13,488 bases of DNA from an uncultured Eubacteriales bacterium (GTDB lineage Bacteria; Bacillota; Clostridia; UMGS1810). Below are positions 6,694-12,387 of the stretch, piece after piece; position 1 is the stretch's first letter, and every line of letters begins with the position of its first letter. The notes beneath the pieces are model-generated. The model made no database searches and was not told the origin of the DNA. It saw nothing but the letters and a program-made list of their open reading frames with translations. The DNA is taken from contig CABUQL010000011.1 of assembly GCA_902493665.1 (NCBI GenBank), forward strand, positions 1-13,488, written 5' to 3'. A program made the position numbers and the translations under genes.

Positions 6694-7761
6694 ATGAAAA
6701 CAAATGTTTTTGTTTCCGTAATATTAATTGCCGTTCTCTGCACATTTCCGAAAGTTTGCATAGACGGCGCCGCACAGGGGATAAACATATGCTTAAATTC
6801 TGTTATACCGTCGCTTTTCCCGTTTTTTGTTGCGTCAAAAATGTTTATTATGTCGGGCGGAGCAGCTTTTTTCGGGAAAAAGACGGGCGGATTTATGCGC
6901 ATTTTCGGACTTAATAAAAAATGCGCCGCACCGTTTGTTTTGGGACTTATAAGCGGATATCCCGTCGGTGCGAAAGCGGCATGCGATTTGTATAAGGCAA
7001 ATGAAATTTCAAAAGATGAGGCACAGGGCATTTTATCGTTTTGCAATAACTGCGGACCGTGTTTTTTGATAGGAACGGTCGGCGCAAAAATGATAGGAAA
7101 CGTAAAAACGGGATACATTCTTTATATCATACATATAATTTCCGCCGTCAGCGTCGGGATTCTCTTTAAACATACCGTAAAAAACAGCACACGGACGGCT
7201 AAGCCTTATAAAACGGAGTGCAAAAAAGCACTCCGCTCAAAAAGCATATTTACCGATGCGGTTGAAGAAAGCGTAAAAACAATACTTAACGTGTGCGGAT
7301 ATATTGTGTTTTTTTCTGTTGTCACATCTCTTTTAAAGTGCGTATGCGAAAGCTTTACCGCTTTGGGCTTTTTTGAAATAACAACTGCAATAAGCGATTT
7401 GTGCACTTTGGGAAATTGCAGTGTTAAAATAAAAATTGTGATTATATCGTATTTGTGCGGCTGGGCGGGGCTTTGCGTAAATATGCAGACAAAAAAAATT
7501 ATCGACGGCGCGGATTTGTCGTTTAAAAAATATCTTTTTGCAAAGCTTTGCCACAGCGCATTCGGATTTTTCTACAGTTTTCTGTATGTAACGCTTTTTC
7601 CGTCATACATTCCGGCTTTTGTTTCGGATAGCCGACGAAACACATTTTTTGAATATGCAAATATAATGTTTTTAATCTGCATTGTAATTTTTCTTTTGTA
7701 TGTTTTAAAAAAGCGAAAAAACACTGTAAAAAGAGCATTTTGTAATAAAACTGTAAAATAA
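6694..7761 (+). CDS. ylbJ: Sporulation integral membrane protein YlbJ
   Basis: This 355-residue polytopic membrane protein has hydrophobic segments throughout, including about residues 5-20, 35-55, 76-90, 140-165, a pair near 195-235 and a final one near 325-345. Diagnostic YlbJ strings are LISGYPVGAK (85-94), the LYKANEISKDEA stretch and FCNNCGPCFLIGTVG (116-130); the last resembles the nucleoside-recognition/gate fold. YlbJ is needed for normal spore formation in Bacillus and is sigma-E dependent there. ATG 6694 has TGAGGTAAG upstream (GAGG at 6679-6682). A TTG at 6661 would add eleven residues ahead of it and has no comparable site. The gene is divergent from yqfC, so two sporulation units share a 120-base control region. 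No intrinsic terminator was seen after the stop. Confidence 0.88.
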   Translation: MKTNVFVSVILIAVLCTFPKVCIDGAAQGINICLNSVIPSLFPFFVASKMFIMSGGAAFFGKKTGGFMRIFGLNKKCAAPFVLGLISGYPVGAKAACDLYKANEISKDEAQGILSFCNNCGPCFLIGTVGAKMIGNVKTGYILYIIHIISAVSVGILFKHTVKNSTRTAKPYKTECKKALRSKSIFTDAVEESVKTILNVCGYIVFFSVVTSLLKCVCESFTALGFFEITTAISDLCTLGNCSVKIKIVIISYLCGWAGLCVNMQTKKIIDGADLSFKKYLFAKLCHSAFGFFYSFLYVTLFPSYIPAFVSDSRRNTFFEYANIMFLICIVIFLLYVLKKRKNTVKRAFCNKTVK

Positions 7762-7804
7762 TTTTAAAAAAATGTAAAAAAACACTTTTAATTTTTTTTA
7801 TTAA

Positions 7805-7814
7805 ATGATATAAT
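7805..7814 (+). promoter_or_regulatory. Extended -10 promoter for murA
   Basis: The string ATGATATAAT has a perfect TATAAT at 7809-7814 with TG at 7806-7807. The -35 region (TTTTAA-like, near 7787-7792) is weak. It lies about 99 bases before the murA start, so the leader would be roughly 90 bases long; no riboswitch or hairpin was recognised in it. Confidence 0.6.
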
Positions 7815-7912
7815 GTACTTTGTAATGTTTTATCAGTTTATTTATAACCGAATTTGACTTTTTGATTTTGGCATATAACAGGTCTATTTTTTATATAAGG
7901 TGGTTACGAAAA

Positions 7913-9169
7913 TTGGAGAAGCTTGTAATTAACGGCGGCAATGCGCTTTCGGGTGAAGTGGTTATTTCCGGCGCAAAAAATGCTGCAGTGGCAATTATTC
8001 CGGCAACCATACTCGTAAAAGGAGTATGCGTTCTTGAAAATATTCCCGATATTAAAGACGTAAACGTTATTTTGGACATGCTCACAAAACTCGGAGCAAA
8101 AGTTGAAAAATTAAACGAAACAACAGTAAAAATCGACGCAACAAAGCTTGATACATATATGGTTCAAAAAGAACTTGCTTCACGTATGAGAGCGTCATAT
8201 TATCTTCTCGGAGCGCTCAGCGGAAGATTTAAAAAGGCAAGTGTGCCTCTTCCCGGCGGCTGCAATTTCGGCATACGTCCGATTGACCAGCACGTTAAAG
8301 GATTTGAAGGTCTTGGCTGCAAAATAGGAATTAAGAGCGGCAGTGTTGAGGTTGATGCAGAAAACTTACGTTCGGGCCATATTTATTTTGACAAAGTAAG
8401 TGTCGGCGCAACAATAAATATTATGATTGCATCTGTCCTGGCACCGGGAACGACAATACTTGAAAACTGTGCAAAAGAACCGCACGTTGTTGACGTTGCA
8501 AACTTTTTAAACTCAATGGGCGCAAACATTAAAGGCGCAGGAACGGATACAATTAAAATAACGGGTGTTGATGAGCTTCACGGCGGAACGTACGGCGTTA
8601 TTCCCGACCAGATTGAAGCAGGAACATATATGTTTGCCGCAGCGGCAACGAGAGGAAATGTCCTTATTAAAAATGTAATTCCGAAGCATCTTGAGGCGAT
8701 TACATCGAAATTTGTCGAAATGGGCGTAAAAGTTGATGAGGGCGACGACGAAATAAGAATAGACGCAAGCGGAACGCTTAAAAAAATAAATGTAAAAACC
8801 CTTCCTTATCCGGGATTTCCCACCGACCTTCAGCCTCCGATGGTTGCACTTCTTACAACCGTCAGCGGGACAAGCATTGTCACCGAAAGCGTGTGGGATT
8901 CGAGATTTCAGTATGTTGCGGAGCTTGAAAAAATGGGCGCTCAGATAACCGTTGACGGACGTGTTGCGGTTGTTGAAGGCGGAACATCTCTTTCAGGTGC
9001 TGAAATTGCCGCAACGGATTTAAGAGCCGGAGCGGGAATGATAATTGCAGGTCTTGTCGCAAGCGGAACGACATATATCGGCGAAATAAAATATATTGAC
9101 CGCGGTTATGTAAAAATTGAAGAAAAGCTTCGCGCACTCGGTGCGGATATAAAAAGAATCGATGATTGA
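7913..9169 (+). CDS. murA: UDP-N-acetylglucosamine 1-carboxyvinyltransferase MurA
   Basis: MurA transfers enolpyruvate from phosphoenolpyruvate to UDP-GlcNAc, the first committed step of peptidoglycan synthesis, in the cytoplasm. From the TTG at 7913 the product is 418 residues, the standard length. The site AAGGTGG (7898-7904) is eight bases upstream, which rules out the in-frame ATG at 7862. The numbering also falls on the textbook catalytic positions: Lys22 in SGAKNAA and Asp305 in PGFPTDLQ. The active-site loop reads LPGGCNFGIRP with Cys117, so this is the cysteine form, normally sensitive to fosfomycin, rather than the aspartate variant. The C-terminal DLRAGAGMIIAGLVASG is also present. 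The stop overlaps the start of walJ by eight bases, so the two form an operon with translational coupling. Which of the two Firmicutes MurA paralogues this is cannot be decided here. Confidence 0.97.
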   Translation: MEKLVINGGNALSGEVVISGAKNAAVAIIPATILVKGVCVLENIPDIKDVNVILDMLTKLGAKVEKLNETTVKIDATKLDTYMVQKELASRMRASYYLLGALSGRFKKASVPLPGGCNFGIRPIDQHVKGFEGLGCKIGIKSGSVEVDAENLRSGHIYFDKVSVGATINIMIASVLAPGTTILENCAKEPHVVDVANFLNSMGANIKGAGTDTIKITGVDELHGGTYGVIPDQIEAGTYMFAAAATRGNVLIKNVIPKHLEAITSKFVEMGVKVDEGDDEIRIDASGTLKKINVKTLPYPGFPTDLQPPMVALLTTVSGTSIVTESVWDSRFQYVAELEKMGAQITVDGRVAVVEGGTSLSGAEIAATDLRAGAGMIIAGLVASGTTYIGEIKYIDRGYVKIEEKLRALGADIKRIDD

Positions 9170-9947
9170 TTTTTACACGCTTTTCAGCTCAAGTTCGGGA
9201 AATTCATCTCTTATTACAAACGGCAGAACAAACATACTTATTGACGCCGGCGTGAGCTGCTCAAAAATCAATACCGCACTTGGCGAAATAGGACTTTCTC
9301 CGAATGAAATAGACGCAGTGCTTTTAACGCACGAGCACAGAGATCACATATCGGGCGCAGGTGTAATGTCGAGAAAATACAACATTCCGCTTTACGCAAG
9401 CGAAGAAACGCTTATGGAAACCGTAAAAATTACAGCCGATGTTTACGATAGAAATTTAAGAACCGTCAAGCCGAAGGAAGTTTTTGAAATAAGAGATTTT
9501 GCCGTATGCCCGTTTTCAATTCCGCATGATGCAAAAAATCCTACGGGCTTTAGTATAATGTGCGACAACAAAAAATATACGGTTGCAACAGATATAGGAA
9601 ATATAACCGAAACACTTTTAAAAAGCCTTTGCAAGAGCGACTGCGTGCTTTTGGAATCAAATCACGATGTTGACATGCTTAAAAACGGAAAATATCCGTA
9701 TTATCTTAAAAAAAGAATTTTAAGCAACATCGGACATCTTTCAAACGATAATGCGGCATGGGTTGCAACGCAGCTTGCAAAATGGGGGACGAAAAATATA
9801 ACCCTCGGGCATTTGAGCAAAGAAAATAATACTCCCGAGTTTGCGTATGAGTGCTCTTTTAAGATGCTTACTCAAAACGGAGCGTCGGTGGGCGAGGACG
9901 TAGTTTTAAAAGTTGCGCCGCCGTCGGGAATACACAAAATAAATTAA
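9162..9947 (+). CDS. walJ: MBL-fold metallo-hydrolase, WalJ/YycJ family
   Basis: This 261-residue cytoplasmic metallo-beta-lactamase-fold protein has the N-terminal string FSSSSGNSSLI and LIDAGVSCSKI typical of YycJ/WalJ. The metal-binding motif HxHxDH reads THEHRDH (His57, His59, Asp61, His62). Further likely ligands are in SIPHDA, VATDIGN and LGHLSKEN. WalJ is a probable 5'-3' exonuclease-like enzyme, tied in Bacillus and Streptococcus to the WalRK wall regulon and to coordinating division with replication. Here it follows murA with an eight-base overlap instead of sitting behind walRK, which still places it with a wall gene. It has no clear ribosome binding site of its own, in line with coupling. 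A strong terminator follows. Confidence 0.88.
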   Translation: MIDFYTLFSSSSGNSSLITNGRTNILIDAGVSCSKINTALGEIGLSPNEIDAVLLTHEHRDHISGAGVMSRKYNIPLYASEETLMETVKITADVYDRNLRTVKPKEVFEIRDFAVCPFSIPHDAKNPTGFSIMCDNKKYTVATDIGNITETLLKSLCKSDCVLLESNHDVDMLKNGKYPYYLKKRILSNIGHLSNDNAAWVATQLAKWGTKNITLGHLSKENNTPEFAYECSFKMLTQNGASVGEDVVLKVAPPSGIHKIN

Positions 9948-9980
9948 AAAGCTGCAGCAATTTTTGCTGCAGCTTTTTTG
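9946..9980. terminator. Bidirectional intrinsic terminator between walJ and the XRE gene
   Basis: A perfect 15-base-pair stem pairs AAAAAGCTGCAGCAA (9946-9960) with TTGCTGCAGCTTTTT (9964-9978), with a three-base loop. It is flanked by an A-run on the left and a T-run on the right, so it can stop transcripts from both convergent genes. It overlaps the last two bases of the walJ stop codon. Confidence 0.93.
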
Positions 9981-9996
9981 TTTGCCTGCATAGTTT

Positions 9997-10200
9997 TTAA
10001 TCCTCCGTAAAAATGAGAAGATCATTTAAGTCACATTCCAAAATGTAACACATTGCTTCAAGATTATCGTATTTAATTGATTTGGTTTCGTTGTTAATCA
10101 TTTTGTTAAAGTTCTGATAGCTCATGCCCATTTGCTTGTAAAGCCAGTACTTTGTTTTTCCCTTTTTTTCAAGAAGATCTATTGCGTTAAGTTTAAGCAT
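9997..10200 (-). CDS. Small XRE/Cro-type helix-turn-helix regulator
   Basis: This 67-residue protein is little more than one Cro/C1-type DNA-binding domain (HTH_26-like). Helices run from LNAIDLLEKKG through TKYWLYKQMGMSYQNFNKMIN, where YKQMGM is followed by the recognition helix SYQNFNKMI, to NLEAMCYILECDLNDLLIF. It has no effector domain, so it is probably a dimeric repressor of its own locus. The ATG is supported by GAGGTGA (10205-10211). It is divergent from the cysteine-rich gene across a 107-base region with three palindromes. A possible but weak promoter on its strand is TTTACA (10281-10286) with TATATG (10256-10261), facing and overlapping the promoter of the other gene. Confidence 0.88.
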   Translation of the reverse strand: MLKLNAIDLLEKKGKTKYWLYKQMGMSYQNFNKMINNETKSIKYDNLEAMCYILECDLNDLLIFTED

Positions 10201-10216
10201 ACAATCACCTCATATA

Positions 10217-10230
10217 TTATGTATACATAA
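10217..10230. promoter_or_regulatory. Palindrome, candidate operator 1
   Basis: TTATGTATACATAA is a perfect 14-base palindrome 17 bases upstream of the XRE start codon, inside that gene's 5' region. Its core TGTATACA (10220-10227) recurs exactly 80 bases away at 10300-10307. Binding by the neighbouring regulator is inferred, not shown. Confidence 0.45.
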
Positions 10231-10251
10231 CATATTAATAAATTTATTATC

Positions 10252-10280
10252 TTGACATATAGACTTACACATTATATAAT
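10252..10280 (+). promoter_or_regulatory. Consensus sigma-A promoter of the cysteine-rich gene
   Basis: TTGACA (10252-10257) and TATAAT (10275-10280) are both perfect and separated by 17 bases, the strongest promoter form. The -10 lies inside the palindrome ACATTATATAATGT (10269-10282), an arrangement well suited to repression by a dimeric protein. The transcript would have a leader of about 20 bases. Confidence 0.85.
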
Positions 10281-10282
10281 GT
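10269..10282. promoter_or_regulatory. Palindrome over the -10 box, candidate operator 2
   Basis: ACATTATATAATGT is a perfect 14-base palindrome that covers the whole -10 hexamer of the + strand promoter. It also reads TATAAT on the - strand. Part of the symmetry is inherent in the -10 sequence, so an operator role is plausible but unproven. Confidence 0.4.
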
Positions 10283-10299
10283 AAACATTAATAAAGAGG

Positions 10300-10307
10300 T
10301 GTATACA
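10300..10307. promoter_or_regulatory. TGTATACA, candidate operator 3
   Basis: This eight-base palindrome lies directly before the ATG of the cysteine-rich gene and overlaps its ribosome binding site. It is identical to the core of the palindrome at 10217-10230. Confidence 0.3.
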
Positions 10308-10487
10308 ATGATTTCTGACGGAAATTTTATCGACATAACAGGAATAGAGTTAATTCCGGGAAACGGCGGAAAAGACTGTCCCGGAAACGGAGAACATACC
10401 GATAAAAACGGGCATTTAATTGAATGTTGCTGCGACGAGTGCGACTTCGCGATTTTGTGCGAAGAGAATAACAGTTTTAAAAAATAA
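10308..10487 (+). CDS. Small cysteine-rich protein of unknown function
   Basis: The product is 59 residues from ATG 10308, chosen because AGAGGTG (10295-10301) lies six bases upstream; a GTG at 10299 is too close to that site. There is no signal peptide or membrane segment. The N-terminal half is IDITGIELIPGN followed by Gly-Lys-Asp-Cys-Pro-Gly-Asn-Gly. The C-terminal half carries the cluster ECCCDECDFAILCEE. The six cysteines are 24, 40, 41, 42, 45 and 51, with His30 and His36 nearby, a set suited to binding zinc or another metal. I recall similar short proteins next to XRE genes in other Clostridia, but this is memory and no function is established. The strong promoter with a palindrome at its -10 suggests tight repression and high expression on release. 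Confidence 0.75.
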   Translation: MISDGNFIDITGIELIPGNGGKDCPGNGEHTDKNGHLIECCCDECDFAILCEENNSFKK

Positions 10488-10536
10488 AAATTTCTTTGGT
10501 TTTTGCTTTAAAAATTCCACTATCGGATAAAAAAAG

Positions 10537-10565
10537 TTGATATTAAATTTTTGCCGTGATACAAT
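10537..10565 (+). promoter_or_regulatory. Promoter for the glycoside hydrolase gene
   Basis: TTGATA (10537-10542) and TACAAT (10560-10565) are 17 bases apart, and TG at 10557-10558 gives an extended -10. The start of transcription would fall near 10572, so the transcript leader would contain the whole repeat at 10579-10649. Confidence 0.7.
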
Positions 10566-10578
10566 GAATTCATAATAT

Positions 10579-10649
10579 TAAGGCACCGAAAATTCCGTGT
10601 TGTGTTTTGCCTTTATAAACCATATTGGGTTTTGGCTTCTAGTGCCTTA
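10579..10649 (+). repeat. Dispersed repeat, copy B, in the leader of the glycoside hydrolase gene
   Basis: This 71-base element is bounded by perfect 8-base inverted repeats, TAAGGCAC (10579-10586) and GTGCCTTA (10642-10649). Its right part (10606-10647) is the 42-base sequence shared with 3514-3555. The outer TA on each side may be a TA target duplication. In RNA the ends could close a stem whose right arm finishes three bases before the GAGGG ribosome binding site. AAGGCA (10580-10585) could instead pair with TGCCTT at 10608-10613, so two alternative folds exist. Confidence 0.75.
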
Positions 10650-10664
10650 TCCGAGGGTGATTCT

Positions 10665-12323
10665 ATGCTTAACTTAAAATGTTATGAAAGATGCGAAATT
10701 GAAGTTGAAAACGGTGTAACCGAAGTTGTTATTACAGATGATAACAAAAATGAAATGCATTTTTTACCGTTTTTGTATCAACCTATTTCTGTAAGCTATG
10801 ACGAAGAAGGAATTGAAACTATAAAAAAAGACGGCGCGCCCGTTTTAAAGGTACGTTTTACTTTAAAAAATGAAGGAAACTACACTTTAAAAGAAATTTA
10901 CGATGGTAAAACTGAAAAGGAAACTTTAAAAATATGTGTTTCTGGATATGAAAACAACGGATATGTTTGCGCCGGAAAAGATGACAAAAGATATTTTGAG
11001 TATTCAAACGGCAAAAGCTTTTTTGCGGTAGGAATAAATCTTACCTATCCGATATCTTACGAATCTTCCGACGGAACGGAATTCGGCACAACATCGCAAA
11101 AGAAGTATATAGGTCTTAATCAGTATGAAAGATGGATAAAAAGATGCAGCGAAAACGGCGTTAATCTTATAAGACTTTGGGTCGGACACAACTATTTTTC
11201 GCCCGACACTTTAAATGTGTATGAGTTTAATTACGAAAAATTTTCCATTCTCGATAAGGTTATTGATATCGCAAAAAAATATAATGTAAAACTTAAACTT
11301 ACTTTGGAGCAGTACAGATATTTTGCATACGGAAAAGACAGCGGACCGAGTCCCGAAAACTTTAAAAAGCAGCTATGGATAGGCGATGAGAAATGCAACA
11401 GTATAAAAACGTGGCTCACAAGCGAAAAGTGGAAAAATGCATGGCTTAACAAGGTTTTGGAATTTAGTAAAAGATACTCGGGCGATACAGAGATTTTTGC
11501 GATTGAGCTTTGGAACGAAATGAACTGCTGCGGCGACGGATATCTTGAATGGAATAAGGAAATGCTTCCGAAGGTTAAGGCGCTTTTTAAGGATAATATG
11601 GTTGTAAATTCGCTCGGAAGTCTTGACAGTGAAAAAAATATTGAAAGATATAAAAACTTCTGCTGGGACAAATGCGACTTTAAGCAGGTGCATAAATATC
11701 TTGACCAGGGCGCAAAGCTTTCCGATAGCCGAAACAATTTAATTGAGGTTGCAAAAAGCGGAATCGAATACATAAAAAGCGAAAATCAGCCTGCATTTTT
11801 GGCGGAAACGGGCGCGGTGAACAACTGCCACAGCGGACCTTTTAAATATTATCACGCCGATGACCGCGGAATAATTTTTGTCGACAGTGTTTACACTCCT
11901 TTGTTTGCCGGTGCGGCAGGAAGCGGAAATATATGGCACTGGGACGGAAGATACGTTGAAGGCAAAAACCTATACAAATATTTTAAACCGCTCTCGGATT
12001 TGATTTGCGGCGTTGATTTTGCAAGAGAAAACTTTTCGTGCTGCGACTTGTCGGACAGCGACGTTTATCTTTTGTGCCTGAAAGGAAAAAACGTAACTTT
12101 AGGCTTTATAAGAAACAAAACGGACAACTGGAAAAATACGCTTAGAGATATGAACGAGCCGACAGTTATAAGCGAAAAATCGTATAAAACGGACGGAAAA
12201 TCTTTAAAACTTTTCCCGATTTGGACGGACGATACGACGAGCGCCATTTTGAAAAACGGGGAAATTACTTTTAAAAATATCCGTTACGGCACGCTTTTTA
12301 AGATTAACAATACAAACGGTTGA
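10665..12323 (+). CDS. Clan GH-A glycoside hydrolase with N-terminal DUF5060-like domain
   Basis: This 552-residue enzyme without signal peptide or membrane segment is likely cytoplasmic. Residues 1-125 form a beta-rich domain resembling DUF5060 (FTLKNEGNYTLKEIY, then RYFEYSNGKSFFAVGINL at the junction). A TIM barrel follows to about 460 with NLIRLWVGHNYF, a general acid/base Glu285 in ELWNEMN and a probable nucleophile Glu381 in FLAETGA; the spacing of 96 residues is usual for GH5-like retaining enzymes. A beta-sheet C-terminal domain (about 470-552) ends the protein. The substrate cannot be read from the sequence; beta-glycosides such as mannosides, glucosides or galactosides are possible. 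ATG 10665 follows GAGGG (10653-10657); an upstream ATG at 10602 lies inside the repeat and would only translate it. Its stop codon overlaps the -35 box of the next gene. Confidence 0.85.
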   Translation: MLNLKCYERCEIEVENGVTEVVITDDNKNEMHFLPFLYQPISVSYDEEGIETIKKDGAPVLKVRFTLKNEGNYTLKEIYDGKTEKETLKICVSGYENNGYVCAGKDDKRYFEYSNGKSFFAVGINLTYPISYESSDGTEFGTTSQKKYIGLNQYERWIKRCSENGVNLIRLWVGHNYFSPDTLNVYEFNYEKFSILDKVIDIAKKYNVKLKLTLEQYRYFAYGKDSGPSPENFKKQLWIGDEKCNSIKTWLTSEKWKNAWLNKVLEFSKRYSGDTEIFAIELWNEMNCCGDGYLEWNKEMLPKVKALFKDNMVVNSLGSLDSEKNIERYKNFCWDKCDFKQVHKYLDQGAKLSDSRNNLIEVAKSGIEYIKSENQPAFLAETGAVNNCHSGPFKYYHADDRGIIFVDSVYTPLFAGAAGSGNIWHWDGRYVEGKNLYKYFKPLSDLICGVDFARENFSCCDLSDSDVYLLCLKGKNVTLGFIRNKTDNWKNTLRDMNEPTVISEKSYKTDGKSLKLFPIWTDDTTSAILKNGEITFKNIRYGTLFKINNTNG

Positions 12324-12348
12324 CATCATCTTTTGGTTGTCATATAAT
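12320..12348 (+). promoter_or_regulatory. Consensus promoter for the CapA-like gene
   Basis: TTGACA (12320-12325) and TATAAT (12343-12348) are both perfect, with a 17-base spacer. The -35 overlaps the TGA stop of the hydrolase gene (12321-12323). TGACA and the later TGTCA (12337-12341) also form a short inverted repeat across the spacer. The CapA-like gene can therefore be transcribed independently. Confidence 0.85.
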
Positions 12349-12387
12349 TATGTTGTAATTGTTAATCATGGTAAAAAGGAGAAAAAT

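Noticed and set aside
7862..7912. Upstream ATG of murA at 7862
   Set aside because: The AAGGTGG site fits the TTG at 7913, which also puts Lys22 and Asp305 at their standard numbers.
10602..10664. N-terminal extension of the glycoside hydrolase from ATG 10602
   Set aside because: Those codons translate the dispersed repeat, and the good ribosome binding site serves ATG 10665.
11231..11773. Minus-strand open frame of 180 codons inside the hydrolase gene
   Set aside because: Shadow of the hydrolase coding sequence, serine/phenylalanine-rich, without ribosome binding site or family resemblance.
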